64,000 nt of DNA from Hyphomicrobium_A sp963724945. Lineage in GTDB: Bacteria; Pseudomonadota; Alphaproteobacteria; Rhizobiales; Hyphomicrobiaceae. The position numbers and the translations under genes were made by a program. The DNA lies in the NCBI GenBank assembly GCA_963724945.1, contig CAVRWL010000003.1:930001-994000 (forward strand). Reading direction: 5' to 3'. The notes under the pieces were generated by a model, which saw nothing but the letters and a program-made list of their open reading frames with translations, made no database searches and had not been told where the DNA came from. Of the stretch, positions 51,433-61,214 are shown piece after piece. How positions within the stretch are numbered: the first letter of the stretch is position 1; every line of letters begins with the position of its first letter.

Positions 51433-52410
51433 ATGTTGAGACGAATGCTTTGCTCGGCGCCTGCCGCAGCACTTGCAATGCTGTATATGGGCGCATCCTC
51501 GGCTTGGGCCGGCATGGGGCAGCCGTCGCCGGGCGAGATGGGCCTTCAGGGTGCCGCGACGCCGGTCGCCGTGGAGATCCACAAATTCTACGATTTCGTC
51601 AACATCATCATCGTAGCCATCGCAGTGTTCGTTATGCTGCTCTTGATCTACGTGATGTACCGCTTCAACGAGCGCTCCAATCCCACTCCGTCGAAGTCGA
51701 CGCACAATACGTTCCTTGAGGTCGCGTGGACGGTGGTGCCGATCCTCATCCTGGTCGCGATCGCGATCCCCTCCTTCCGCCTGCTCCACCTGCAGTACAG
51801 CTACCCCAAAGCCGACGTCACGCTCAAAGCCACGGGCTACCAGTGGTATTGGGTGCACAGCTATCCCGATCTCGGCTTCTCGTTCGAGACGCGGATCCTC
51901 GATGATGCCTCGCGTCAGGAGCTGATCGCGCAAAACATCCCCGCCCCGCGCAACCTCGCCGTCGACAACGAGGTCATCGTGCCGGTCAACAAGGTCGTCA
52001 ACGTGCTGGTGACCTCGGCCCCCGACGGCGTGATCCACGATTGGAAAGTTCCGTCTTTTGGTTCCATGGTCGATGCTGTTCCCGGTCGCGTCACCACCAC
52101 GTGGTTCAAGGCGACCCAGGAAGGCGTCTTCTATGGCCAGTGCTCGGAGCTGTGCGGCAAGGACCATGCGTTCATGCCCATCGCCGTGCGCGTGGTCAAG
52201 GAAGATACCTACAACGCATGGGTCGACGCGATGAAGGCGGCCGCCTCCGCGGGCAACGACGCCAAGGGGGAGAAGGACAAGGACAAGCGCCTGCAGAAAC
52301 TGAGGCTCAGAAAGGAGCTCCTGCAGAAGGCCAAGGACATCGTCAAGCAGGCCGCGCTCGAGCAGGCCGGCTCGCATCAATTTGCCGATGCGGCCAGCAA
52401 GGCGCGATAA
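51433..52410 (+). CDS. coxB: Cytochrome c oxidase subunit II
   Basis: Subunit II of aa3 oxidase accepts electrons from cytochrome c through CuA. 325 residues: signal peptide (about 1-26), two membrane segments (about 55-80 and 98-118), then the cupredoxin domain. The aromatic patch is ATGYQWYWVHSYP, and the CuA ligands lie in CSELCGKDHAFM (C237, C241, H245, M248). The final about 55 residues form an unusual lysine-rich, highly charged helical tail after the normal family end. ATG start. First gene of the operon coxBA-ctaB-coxF-ctaG-coxC-DUF983-SURF1. Confidence 0.96.
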   Translation: MLRRMLCSAPAAALAMLYMGASSAWAGMGQPSPGEMGLQGAATPVAVEIHKFYDFVNIIIVAIAVFVMLLLIYVMYRFNERSNPTPSKSTHNTFLEVAWTVVPILILVAIAIPSFRLLHLQYSYPKADVTLKATGYQWYWVHSYPDLGFSFETRILDDASRQELIAQNIPAPRNLAVDNEVIVPVNKVVNVLVTSAPDGVIHDWKVPSFGSMVDAVPGRVTTTWFKATQEGVFYGQCSELCGKDHAFMPIAVRVVKEDTYNAWVDAMKAAASAGNDAKGEKDKDKRLQKLRLRKELLQKAKDIVKQAALEQAGSHQFADAASKAR

Positions 52411-52509
52411 TTCTCAAGACCGCACATGACCTCGCAAGGCGCACACTCACGGCCGGAACGGGATCAACCCTGCAAGACACAACAACCCGACTGATAGGGC
52501 GAATGCACA

Positions 52510-54129
52510 ATGGGAAGCACGACAGACACGGCTCATGACGCGCACGATCATGCGCCCTATGGCCTTACACGCTGGCTGTTCTCCACGAACCACAAGGACA
52601 TCGGCACGATGTACTTGGTGTTCGCGATCGTCGGCGGCCTCATCGGCGGCGCCCTCTCGATCGCCATGCGCCTTGAGCTGCAGGAGCCAGGCCTGCAGTA
52701 TTTCGCCGACGGGCACATGTACAACGTGTTCGTCACTGCTCACGGGCTCATCATGGTGTTCTTCATGGTGATGCCGGCGATGATCGGCGGCTTCGGCAAC
52801 TGGCTGGTGCCGCTGCAGATCGGCGCGCCGGACATGGCCTTCCCGCGCATGAACAACGTCTCATTCTGGCTGTTGCCGGTCGCGCTCTCGCTGTTGCTGG
52901 TCTCGCTCTTCGTGGAAGGTCCGCCGGGTGAGCTCGGCGCCGGCACCGGCTGGACGATCTACGCACCGTTGTCGACCACGGGCCATCCCGGTCCCGCCAT
53001 GGACTTCGCCATCCTGTCGCTGCACTTGGCGGGCGCCTCCTCCATCCTCGGCGCGATCAACTTCATCACGACGATCTTCAACATGCGCGCGCCGGGCATG
53101 ACGCTGCACAAGATGCCGCTGTTCGTTTGGTCGATCCTCGTCACGGCCTTCCTGCTGCTGTTGTCGCTGCCGGTGCTCGCGGGCGCCATCACGATGCTTC
53201 TGACCGACCGCAATTTCGGCACGTCGTTCTTCAACCCGGTCGGCGGCGGCGACCCGCTCCTCTTCGAGCACCTCTTCTGGTTCTTCGGACATCCTGAGGT
53301 CTACATCCTCATCCTGCCGGGCTTCGGCATGATCAGCCACATCGTGTCGACCTTCTCGCGCAAGCCGATCTTCGGCTACCTCGGCATGGCCTACGCCATG
53401 GTCGCCATCGGCCTCGTCGGCTTCATCGTGTGGGCGCACCACATGTATGCCGCCGGCATCAGCGTCAACACGCAGGCCTATTTCGTGTTCGCCACCATGG
53501 TGATCGCGGTGCCGACGGGGGTGAAGATCTTCTCCTGGATCGCCACCATGTGGGGCGGCTCGATCCAGTTCCGCGCTCCGATGCTGTGGGCGCTGGGCTT
53601 CATCTTCCTGTTCACCGTCGGCGGCGTCACCGGCGTGATGCTCTCCAACGCCGGCGTCGACCGGGCGCTGCACGACACCTATTACGTCGTCGCGCACTTC
53701 CATTACGTGCTCTCGCTCGGCGCGGTGTTCGCCATCTTCGCGGGCTGGTACTTCTGGTTCCCGAAGATGACGGGCTACATGTACAACGAGCCGCTTGCCA
53801 AGCTGCACTTCTGGCTCACCTTCATCGGCGCCAACGTGCTGTTCTTCCCGCAGCACTTCCTCGGCCTGTCCGGCATGCCGCGCCGCTACGTCGACTATCC
53901 CGACGCCTTCGCGTTCTGGAACGGGATTTCCTCGGTCGGCGCCTACATCACCGCGGTCGGCACGCTCGTGTTCCTGCTCGGGGTGGTCGTTGCCTTCGCA
54001 CAGAAGAAGCAAGCCGGCGCCAACCCCTGGGGCCCCGGCGCGACCACGCTCGAGTGGATGCTGCCGTCACCACCGCCGTTCCATTCCTACGAGACGCTGC
54101 CGCGCATTCAAGCGACGGAGCATCACTAA
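52510..54129 (+). CDS. coxA: Cytochrome c oxidase subunit I
   Basis: Catalytic subunit of the aa3-type proton pump. 539 residues with 12 membrane segments. It has the haem a ligand in FVTAHGLIMVFFM, the CuB and proton-channel motif FFGHPEVYILILPGFG (with the E and cross-linked Y of the A1 type), CuB histidines HH in VWAHHMY, and haem ligands in YYVVAHFHYVLS. The D- and K-pathway residues typical of A1 oxidases appear present. Starts at ATG 52510, 99 bases after coxB. Confidence 0.98.
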   Translation: MGSTTDTAHDAHDHAPYGLTRWLFSTNHKDIGTMYLVFAIVGGLIGGALSIAMRLELQEPGLQYFADGHMYNVFVTAHGLIMVFFMVMPAMIGGFGNWLVPLQIGAPDMAFPRMNNVSFWLLPVALSLLLVSLFVEGPPGELGAGTGWTIYAPLSTTGHPGPAMDFAILSLHLAGASSILGAINFITTIFNMRAPGMTLHKMPLFVWSILVTAFLLLLSLPVLAGAITMLLTDRNFGTSFFNPVGGGDPLLFEHLFWFFGHPEVYILILPGFGMISHIVSTFSRKPIFGYLGMAYAMVAIGLVGFIVWAHHMYAAGISVNTQAYFVFATMVIAVPTGVKIFSWIATMWGGSIQFRAPMLWALGFIFLFTVGGVTGVMLSNAGVDRALHDTYYVVAHFHYVLSLGAVFAIFAGWYFWFPKMTGYMYNEPLAKLHFWLTFIGANVLFFPQHFLGLSGMPRRYVDYPDAFAFWNGISSVGAYITAVGTLVFLLGVVVAFAQKKQAGANPWGPGATTLEWMLPSPPPFHSYETLPRIQATEHH

Positions 54130-54233
54130 AGGGAGCGGTGACTTACAAGATGCGACAGGCGACGGGCGGAGCAGAAGGTTCCGCCCGTTGCACTCAATCT
54201 GGGCAGGTCGCGTGAGGTCGAAGGTCGGATGAG

Positions 54234-55166
54234 ATGCAAGGGACGGGCGTAGAAGGCGAGGTCGGGCGCATCGGCTCTGCGGGAGAGTCGAGCGTCGGCG
54301 ATTTCGTCGTCCTCATGAAGCCGCGCGTCATGTCCCTCGTCGTCTTCACGGCGTTGACCGGCATGGTGGCGGCGCCCGGCTCGATCAACCCCGTGCTGGG
54401 CGTGATCGCCATCCTCGCCATCGCAATCGGCGCCGGCGCCTCGGGCGCGCTCAACATGTGGTACGACGCCGATATCGACGCGCGCATGGCGCGCACAGCG
54501 GCGCGACCGATTCCGCGCGGGCTCCTGACGCGCGATGAGGCGCTGAGCTTCGGCGCCGTTCTCTCCGTCTTCTCCATCCTGACGCTGGGTGTGATCGTCA
54601 ACTGGACGGCAGGGCTCCTGCTTGCGCTGACGATTGCCTACTACCTGTTCGTCTACACGATTTGGCTGAAGCGGCGGACGCCGCAGAACATCGTCATCGG
54701 GGGTGCGGCCGGCGCCTTCCCGCCGATGATCGGCTGGGCTGCCGTCACCGGCGCGGTCAGCATCGACAGCGTGCTGATGTTCCTCATCATCTTCATGTGG
54801 ACGCCGCCGCATTTCTGGGCGCTCGCCCTTTACCGTGCGCGCGACTACGAGCGCGTCGGCGTGCCGATGCTGCCGGTGGTGGCGGGCCCGCACGAGACGC
54901 GCCGCCAGATCTGGCTCTACTCGCTGGTGCTGGTGCCGCTCGCCGTCGTGCCGTCAGTGATCGGGCTTGGCGGGATCGCCTATGCGATTGCGTCGGTCGG
55001 GCTCGGTGCCGTTTTCCTCTATCTCGCGTGGCGGGTGCGCAAGATTACTGAGGGCCGCGAGGCCGATCACGCCGCGCGCCAGCTGTTCGGTTTCTCGATC
55101 CTTTATCTGTTCTTGCTGTTTGCCGTGCTGCTTGGCGAGCACGCGGCGGCGAGATGGGTCGTCTGA
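54234..55166 (+). CDS. ctaB: Protohaem IX farnesyltransferase (haem O synthase)
   Basis: Converts haem B to haem O by adding a farnesyl group, the first step to haem A for the oxidase. 310-residue UbiA-type membrane enzyme with about nine segments. The prenyl-diphosphate site NMWYDADIDARMART and the second motif DYERVGVPMLP are intact. It follows coxA by 104 bases. ATG start. Haem A synthase (ctaA) is not in the window. Confidence 0.96.
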   Translation: MQGTGVEGEVGRIGSAGESSVGDFVVLMKPRVMSLVVFTALTGMVAAPGSINPVLGVIAILAIAIGAGASGALNMWYDADIDARMARTAARPIPRGLLTRDEALSFGAVLSVFSILTLGVIVNWTAGLLLALTIAYYLFVYTIWLKRRTPQNIVIGGAAGAFPPMIGWAAVTGAVSIDSVLMFLIIFMWTPPHFWALALYRARDYERVGVPMLPVVAGPHETRRQIWLYSLVLVPLAVVPSVIGLGGIAYAIASVGLGAVFLYLAWRVRKITEGREADHAARQLFGFSILYLFLLFAVLLGEHAAARWVV

Positions 55167-55190
55167 GGGTAGATCGCGGTGACGCTCGTC

Positions 55191-55343
55191 ATGAACAGCA
55201 AAGGCGACGAGGAGCGGGAGCGCATAAAGCGGCAGCGGATGCGCTCGCTCGCCATCGCGCTGGCGCTGGGTGCGCTCGTGGCGCTGTTCTACATCGCGAC
55301 GATCGTGCGTATGGGCGGGCATGTCTTGGACAGGCCGATGTGA
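55191..55343 (+). CDS. coxF: CoxF-type small membrane protein of the cox operon
   Basis: 50 residues (54 if the in-frame GTG at 55179 is used): MNSKGDEERERIKRQRMRS, one membrane segment (about 19-40) and a short tail HVLDRPM. Its charge pattern and its place between ctaB and ctaG identify the small CoxF protein of alphaproteobacterial oxidase operons. Its precise role in assembly is unclear. It ends 37 bases before ctaG. Confidence 0.82.
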   Translation: MNSKGDEERERIKRQRMRSLAIALALGALVALFYIATIVRMGGHVLDRPM

Positions 55344-55380
55344 TGGACCTCTCGCCACTCTCAAAGGGAGCTTGCGGCTG

Positions 55381-55992
55381 ATGGCAGCGAGCGGCAACGA
55401 CGGGCGGCAGGGGCGGCCGGGGTTCTGGCGCCACCACACGATCGCCGTGACCTGCGTTGCACTCGCCGTGGGGACGCTGGGGCTAACCTTCGCGGCGGTG
55501 CCGCTCTATCGGGTCTATTGCCAGAGCACCGGCTATTGGGGCACCACGCAGCGCGCCGAGAATGCGCCCGACAAGGTGCTCGACCGCACGATTACAGTGC
55601 GATTCGATTCCAACGTATCCCCGGAGCTACCGTGGACCTTCGAGCCCGAGCAGCGCACGCTCAAGGTCAAGATCGGCGAGAACACGCTCGCCTTTTACAA
55701 GGCCACCAACAACTCCGACCATGCGATCATCGGAACGGCCGTGTTCAACGTGACGCCGGATGCGGTCGGGGCCTACTTCGACAAGATCCAGTGCTTCTGC
55801 TCCACCGAGCAGCGGCTCGAGGCGGGGCAGTCCGCTGATATGGCGGTCTCGTTCTACATCGACCCCGAGTACGTGAAGGACGACGACACGAAGGATTTCT
55901 CCGAGATAACCGTGTCCTACACGTTCTATCCGGCGCCCGCCTCGAAGCAGACGTTGGGAGAGGCGGCCGCCAGCGAAAAAAGCGGGGGGTGA
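55381..55992 (+). CDS. ctaG: Cytochrome c oxidase assembly protein CtaG/Cox11
   Basis: Copper chaperone that inserts CuB into subunit I. 203 residues with a cytoplasmic N-terminus, one membrane anchor (about 20-42) and a periplasmic immunoglobulin-like domain. The copper-binding KIQCFCSTEQRLEAGQ contains the conserved CFC pair, and VSFYIDPEYVKD is the family end motif. ATG 55381 chosen; upstream in-frame codons overlap coxF and are not family-like. Confidence 0.95.
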   Translation: MAASGNDGRQGRPGFWRHHTIAVTCVALAVGTLGLTFAAVPLYRVYCQSTGYWGTTQRAENAPDKVLDRTITVRFDSNVSPELPWTFEPEQRTLKVKIGENTLAFYKATNNSDHAIIGTAVFNVTPDAVGAYFDKIQCFCSTEQRLEAGQSADMAVSFYIDPEYVKDDDTKDFSEITVSYTFYPAPASKQTLGEAAASEKSGG

Positions 55993-56124
55993 GGGTAGGC
56001 CGGCGCTGCATTCCTGTTGGGAACGGCGCCGTAGAAGGAACAGGGTCGAAGCGCCAGCAGCGGTGGCGTAACGGCCGAAGCGATTGAACTGGGAGTGCCC
56101 AAACGGGGACGACGGGAGAACGAA

Positions 56125-57072
56125 ATGGCCGTTACGCACGCTAAGCACCACGATTACCACCTCGTCAATCCGAGCCCATGGCCGGTGATCGCCTCCGTGG
56201 GGGCGCTGTTCACGACCGTGGGGCTTGTCATCTGGATGCGCTCCATGCACGGCGGCGAGGGGCTCTTCGGCGTCAACGGGCCCTGGGTGTTCGCCACCGG
56301 GGCGGCCGTCATCGTCATCACCGCCTTCTTCTGGTGGCGTGACGTCATCGGCGAGGGCGTTCACGGCGATCACACCCCAGTTGTGCAGCTGCACTTCCGC
56401 TACGGCATGATCCTGTTCATTGCCTCCGAGGTGATGTTCTTCGTCGCCTGGTTCTGGGCCTACTTCGATGCCTCGCTGTTTCCGGCGGGCGTGCACGAGC
56501 TGCCGAACTCGACCGACATCTTCGGCATGGTCGTGCGCGATCATCTCACCGGCGGGCACTGGCCGCCCGCGCCGGTCGACGGCACCGGCGTCACCATTCC
56601 GGCGAGCGGCGCAGCGACCCCGGGGATCTTCGAGCACACGTTCGACCCCTGGCACATCCCGCTGCTCAACACGCTCATCCTGCTGACGTCGGGCGTTACG
56701 GTGACCTTTGCGCACCACGCGCTTCTGCACGACAACCGCCGCGGCCTCATCCTGGGCCTCGTGCTGACCGTGATCCTGGGCATGACCTTCACCGGCTTCC
56801 AGGCCTACGAGTACATGCACGCCGCTTTCAGCTACGCCGGGCACATCTACGGCTCGACGTTCTTCATGGCGACGGGCTTCCACGGCGCGCACGTGATCAT
56901 CGGCTCGATCTTCCTCCTCGTCTGCCTGATCCGGGCGATTGGCGGGGCGTTCACGGCGAAGGCGCATTTCGGCTTCGAGGCGGCCGCCTGGTACTGGCAC
57001 TTCGTCGACGTGGTGTGGCTGTTCCTGTTCGCCTGCATCTACGTCTGGGGCGCTGGTCCCAACCCGGGCTGA
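56125..57072 (+). CDS. coxC: Cytochrome c oxidase subunit III
   Basis: 315 residues with seven membrane segments; it stabilises the D-pathway side of subunit I. Motifs: HDYHLVNPSPWPV at the start, EVMFFVAWFWAYFDASLFP, TGFHGAHVIIGSIFL and the ending WYWHFVDVVWLFLFACIYVWG. ATG 56125 has GGGAGAA eight bases upstream; an in-frame start at 56095 adds ten basic residues. Confidence 0.97.
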   Translation: MAVTHAKHHDYHLVNPSPWPVIASVGALFTTVGLVIWMRSMHGGEGLFGVNGPWVFATGAAVIVITAFFWWRDVIGEGVHGDHTPVVQLHFRYGMILFIASEVMFFVAWFWAYFDASLFPAGVHELPNSTDIFGMVVRDHLTGGHWPPAPVDGTGVTIPASGAATPGIFEHTFDPWHIPLLNTLILLTSGVTVTFAHHALLHDNRRGLILGLVLTVILGMTFTGFQAYEYMHAAFSYAGHIYGSTFFMATGFHGAHVIIGSIFLLVCLIRAIGGAFTAKAHFGFEAAAWYWHFVDVVWLFLFACIYVWGAGPNPG

Positions 57073-57206
57073 GAAAGGCCGCTTTATCGGCAATCCGCCA
57101 GCGGGGCGGCTCGTTGCGAGCCGCCCCGCGTCCATTTCCCCGTGCCGCTCACCCATGTTGCGCGGTATGATAAGGCGCAACCGAGAGCCGCCGGGAGCCC
57201 GCATCA

Positions 57207-57581
57207 GTGTCCACGTCGCAAAAGAACACCTCGCTGCTGCGCGCAGGGCTGCTTGCGCGCTGTCCGCGCTGCGGCAAGGGCCCCCTCTTCAAGAACGTGC
57301 TGGAGCTCAGGGACAGTTGCGACAATTGCGGTTTGAGCTACCGCTTCATCGACACAGGTGACGGCCCCGCCGTGTTCGCGATCTTCATCCTCGGCTTCCT
57401 GGTGCTGGGGCTCGCGCTCTACGTGGAGTTCACCTACGAGCCGCCGGTCTGGGTGCACGTGGTGCTGTGGGGCGCGCTCACGCCCCTCATCGCCCTCGTC
57501 CTGCTGCGCTTTCTCAAGGCGGGGCTGATCGCGCTGCAGTTCAGGCACAAGGCCGAGGAAGGCCGTCTTGCCGAGGATTAA
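57207..57581 (+). CDS. DUF983 family protein, cox-operon associated
   Basis: 124 residues from a GTG at 57207, with GGGAG upstream. The N-terminal zinc-ribbon-like pairs are in CPRCGKG and CDNCGL, followed by two membrane segments (about 52-73 and 80-100). DUF983 proteins sit between coxC and SURF1 in alphaproteobacteria and are thought to help oxidase assembly, but the mechanism is unknown. Confidence 0.88.
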   Translation: MSTSQKNTSLLRAGLLARCPRCGKGPLFKNVLELRDSCDNCGLSYRFIDTGDGPAVFAIFILGFLVLGLALYVEFTYEPPVWVHVVLWGALTPLIALVLLRFLKAGLIALQFRHKAEEGRLAED

Positions 57582-57602
57582 TCCGCTCCCTACCGAGCCG
57601 CG

Positions 57603-58346
57603 ATGCTGAACACGCTTAGAGCCAAGGGTCTTTTGTGGCCGGCCGTCATGACGGTCGCCGGCATCGCGCTTCTCATCTCGCTCGGCAACTGGCAGATGCG
57701 CCGTCTCGCCTGGAAGGAGGGGCTCATCGCGGCAATTGCCGCGCGGACGCATGGCGAGCCCGTCTCGCTCGCCGTCGCCGAGGGGCGTGCCGCCAAGGGC
57801 GAGGACATCGAGTACCTGCGCGTCAAGATCGCGGGCCGCTTGCTCAACGACAAGGAGCTGCACCTCTATGACTTCGACGAGAAATATGGCCCCGGCTATC
57901 ACATTCTGACGCCGTTGCGCAGCGACGATGGCAACGTCGTGATCGTCAACAGAGGCTACGTGCCTCAGGACCTCAAGGACCCCGCCAAACGCAAGGCCGG
58001 GCAGCTCGAGGGCGAGGTCACCGTGACGGGGCTCGTGCGCCGGCCGGAGACGGCACGCTTCTTCACGCCCACCAACGAGGTGGCCAAGAACGTGTGGTTC
58101 TGGCGTGACCTTCCCGCCATGGCATCGGCGGCTCTCGGACCGGGGCAGGAGCGCCTCGCCCCCTTCTTCGTGGATGCCGAGGCCGAGCCCGGCGTGCCCG
58201 GCGGCTGGCCCAAGGGCGGCACCACGCGTATCGAATTGCCCAACAATCACCTCGACTACGCGATGACGTGGTACGGTCTCGCGGGCGCGCTGCTCATCAT
58301 CTTTATCAGCTTTGCCATCCCCCGCTGGCTTGGCGAATCTTCCTAA
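57603..58346 (+). CDS. SURF1 family cytochrome oxidase assembly protein
   Basis: 247 residues with two membrane segments flanking a periplasmic domain (first about 10-30, last about 222-242). Family motifs: ALLISLGNWQMRRLAWKE, YHILTPLRSDDGNVVIVNRGYVP split over 97-119, and NNHLDYAMTWYGLAGAL. SURF1 aids haem A insertion into subunit I. Starts 21 bases after the DUF983 gene and closes the cox operon. Confidence 0.95.
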   Translation: MLNTLRAKGLLWPAVMTVAGIALLISLGNWQMRRLAWKEGLIAAIAARTHGEPVSLAVAEGRAAKGEDIEYLRVKIAGRLLNDKELHLYDFDEKYGPGYHILTPLRSDDGNVVIVNRGYVPQDLKDPAKRKAGQLEGEVTVTGLVRRPETARFFTPTNEVAKNVWFWRDLPAMASAALGPGQERLAPFFVDAEAEPGVPGGWPKGGTTRIELPNNHLDYAMTWYGLAGALLIIFISFAIPRWLGESS

Positions 58347-58503
58347 CGGCCGCTCCTGAGCGGCGTTGGGGTTAATAGCCACAACCTTGTGCGCACGCGG
58401 TCGCCTGGCCGGTCCTTTGCTTGTTCCGGATGCGGTCGGGTTCTAGTGTTCGCGGTTGGGACACAGGGTGCGCCGGCGGGGCACGGGCGAGCCGCCGACG
58501 CAG

Positions 58504-59928
58504 ATGAGAGCAGGCGAATTGAACTATATCTCGACCAGAGGCGAGGCGCCGTCCCTCGGCTTCGAGGACGTGCTGCTGGCAGGGCTGGCGCGCGACGGCG
58601 GCCTTTACGTGCCGCAGTCGTGGCCGACGGTGTCGGCGGCGGCCATTGCCGGGCTCGCCGGCAAGCCGTTCGCGGAGATCGCTGCCGACGTCATTCATCC
58701 CTTTACCGGCGACGCTATCTCCCGCGCCGAGCTCGGCCGCATGGCGGGGGATGTTTATTCCCGCTTCGGCCACAAGGCGGTAACGCCGCTCGTGCAGATC
58801 GGCCCCAACCGGTGGATCCTCGAGCTGTTCCACGGCCCCACGCTCGCCTTCAAGGACGTGGCGATGCAGCTCTTAGCGCGGCTGATGGACCGCGTGCTCG
58901 CCGCGCGCGGCCGCCGCGCGACGATCATCGGCGCCACCTCCGGCGATACCGGCGGGGCGGCGATCGAGGCCTTCCGCGGGTCGAGCCGCGTCGACGTCGT
59001 GATCCTCTTTCCCGAAGGCCGCGTCTCCGACGTGCAGCGGCGCATGATGACGACGCCCGCCGACGCCAACGTGCACGCCGTTGCCGTGACGGGCACCTTC
59101 GACGACTGCCAGGCCCTGGTGAAGGGCATGTTCAACGACCACGCCTTCCGCGATCGCAACGCACTCTCGGGCGTCAACTCGATCAATTGGGCGCGCATCG
59201 CCGGGCAGCTCGCCTACTACTTCGCCGCTGCTGTCGCGCTCGGGAGCCCGCAGCGGCCGGTCTCGTTCGCCGTGCCAACGGGAAACTTCGGCGACATCTT
59301 CGCCGGCTACGTGGCGACGCGCATGGGGCTGCCGATCGAGCGGCTCGTCATCGCCTCCAACGTCAACGATATCCTGCCGCGCACGCTCGCTGGCGGTACT
59401 TACGAGATGCGCGAGGTCGTCTCCACCTCATCTCCGTCCATGGACATCCAGATCTCCTCCAACTTCGAGCGTTACCTCTTTGAGGCCTCGGGCCGCAATG
59501 CCGCTCTGATCCGCGACAAAATGCAGGCGCTCGGCGCCACGCACCGTTTCGAGCTTGGCCCGCTCAAGGACAAGCTTGCGCGCGACTTCGCCGCCGCGGC
59601 CGCGAGCGAGGACGACGTCGCCGCCGCGATCAGGCGGTTGCGCGCCGAGTGCGGCTACCTCGTCGATCCGCACACCGCCTGTGCACTGGTCGCTGCCGAT
59701 CGGGTGCTGGGCAGTGGCGGTGCAACTCCACAGGTCGTCTTGGCGACCGCCCATCCCGCAAAATTCCCCGATGCGATCGAGGCGATCACTGGCGAGCGCC
59801 CGCCTCTACCCGCAAGGCTCGCGAAGCTCTTTTCCGAGCGGGAGCGCTTCACGAAGATCGACAATGACCTCGCCGTGGCCGAGGCCCACGTCGAGGCGCT
59901 GACGCACGTTGCCTGCGAGGGCCGCTGA
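58504..59928 (+). CDS. thrC: Threonine synthase
   Basis: PLP enzyme converting O-phosphohomoserine to threonine, the last step of the pathway. 474 residues from ATG 58504, where the conserved MRAGELNYISTRGEAPSLGF begins (an in-frame start at 58456 adds 16 residues). The PLP lysine is in PTLAFKDVAMQLL. The phosphate-binding loop is in ATSGDTGGAA. FNDHAFRDRNALSGVNSIN and VPTGNFGDIFAGY are further conserved blocks. Its stop overlaps the M16 peptidase start (TGATG). Confidence 0.96.
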   Translation: MRAGELNYISTRGEAPSLGFEDVLLAGLARDGGLYVPQSWPTVSAAAIAGLAGKPFAEIAADVIHPFTGDAISRAELGRMAGDVYSRFGHKAVTPLVQIGPNRWILELFHGPTLAFKDVAMQLLARLMDRVLAARGRRATIIGATSGDTGGAAIEAFRGSSRVDVVILFPEGRVSDVQRRMMTTPADANVHAVAVTGTFDDCQALVKGMFNDHAFRDRNALSGVNSINWARIAGQLAYYFAAAVALGSPQRPVSFAVPTGNFGDIFAGYVATRMGLPIERLVIASNVNDILPRTLAGGTYEMREVVSTSSPSMDIQISSNFERYLFEASGRNAALIRDKMQALGATHRFELGPLKDKLARDFAAAAASEDDVAAAIRRLRAECGYLVDPHTACALVAADRVLGSGGATPQVVLATAHPAKFPDAIEAITGERPPLPARLAKLFSERERFTKIDNDLAVAEAHVEALTHVACEGR

Positions 59929-61196
59929 TGTCGCCGACGGTTACGAGGCTTGGGAATGGCCTGCGCGTGGTCACGCACGCCATGGCGCACCTGGAGACGG
60001 TATCGCTCGGCCTATGGGTCGGCGCGGGCGCCCGCCACGAGACGGAGCGCCAGCACGGCATCTCGCACTTCCTCGAGCACATGGCCTTCAAGGGCACCAA
60101 GCAGCGCAGCGCTCAAGCGATCGCCGAGGAGATCGAGGAGGTGGGCGGCGAGCTCAACGCGGCGACGGGCCTTGAGACGACCGCCTATTTCGCCCGCGTT
60201 TTGAAGCGTGACGAAGGCGTGGCGCTTGGGCTCATCGCCGACATCCTGCAGAATTCCGTGTTCCGGCGTCCCGAGCTCGAGGGCGAGCGCCAGGTGATTC
60301 TCCAGGAGATCGCCGCGACGCGCGATAGCCCCGACGACATAGCTTACGACCTCTTGCACGATGCTGCGTTTCCGCAACAATCAGTAGGCCGCGCGATTCT
60401 CGGCACTCGCGACAGCGTAAGTCGCTTCACGGCGGGCGACTTGAAGGGGTTTCTGCGGAGCCGCTATCGGCCTGAAAACATGGTAATTTCCGCCGCCGGC
60501 GCGGTCCGCCACGCCACCCTCGTCCGCCACGCTGAGGCCCTATTCGGCGGGCTCAGTGGCGAGGGTCGGCATGGGGGTGAGCGGCCGGCCAGGTACGTCG
60601 GCGGGACACGCGTCTCGGGGAAGCCTTTCGAGCAGAGTCATCTATTGATCGGCTTTCCGAGCCCCTCCTACCAGGAGGACGAGTTCTTCACCGCCCAGGT
60701 GTTCTCCGGTTTGTTCGGGGGCGGCATGTCGTCCCGCTTGTTCCAGGAGGTGCGAGAGAAGCGCGGTCTCTGCTACGCGATCTATTCGACCGCCTGGGGG
60801 CTTAAGGATGCAGGGTTGCTCGGGATCCATGCGGCGACGGGAGCGGATTTGATGGACGCGCTGATCGACGTCATTGGCGCCGAGCTGAAGCGGGCGGCCA
60901 ACGAGCCCCCGAGCGCGGCCGAGCTCGGCCGCGCCAAGGCGCAACTCAAGGCTGGTCTTCTGATGAGCCTGGAAAGCTCCTCGGTGCGCGCCGAGCAGAT
61001 GGCGCGCCAGCTGTTGAGCCACGGCAGGCTGTTGGCGGTCGATGAGCTCATCGCGAAAGTGGACGACGTGACGCCTCAGCGCGTGCGCGACTTCGTTGCG
61101 GGGGTCGGCAAGCACAAGCCGGCGATCGCGGTCGTCGGCAGCGGGCGCAGATCGCAAAAATACGCACGGCGGGCAGAGAGCCTCGCGCGGATCTAG
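59928..61196 (+). CDS. M16 family zinc peptidase (mitochondrial processing peptidase-like)
   Basis: 422 residues. The inverted zinc motif HFLEH at 47-51 has both histidines and the catalytic glutamate, and E127 lies 76 residues later as in active M16B enzymes. C-terminal half: GGGMSSRLFQEVREKRGLCYAIYS. This is the bacterial relative of the beta subunit of mitochondrial processing peptidase and follows thrC in many alphaproteobacteria. Soluble, no signal peptide. Coupled to thrC by a one-base overlap. Confidence 0.93.
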   Translation: MSPTVTRLGNGLRVVTHAMAHLETVSLGLWVGAGARHETERQHGISHFLEHMAFKGTKQRSAQAIAEEIEEVGGELNAATGLETTAYFARVLKRDEGVALGLIADILQNSVFRRPELEGERQVILQEIAATRDSPDDIAYDLLHDAAFPQQSVGRAILGTRDSVSRFTAGDLKGFLRSRYRPENMVISAAGAVRHATLVRHAEALFGGLSGEGRHGGERPARYVGGTRVSGKPFEQSHLLIGFPSPSYQEDEFFTAQVFSGLFGGGMSSRLFQEVREKRGLCYAIYSTAWGLKDAGLLGIHAATGADLMDALIDVIGAELKRAANEPPSAAELGRAKAQLKAGLLMSLESSSVRAEQMARQLLSHGRLLAVDELIAKVDDVTPQRVRDFVAGVGKHKPAIAVVGSGRRSQKYARRAESLARI

Positions 61197-61214
61197 CTCT
61201 TTGAGGGAGAGCGC

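Noticed and set aside
52861..54012. 383-residue minus-strand frame opposite coxA
   Set aside because: Antisense of a highly conserved gene, charged low complexity, no start signal.
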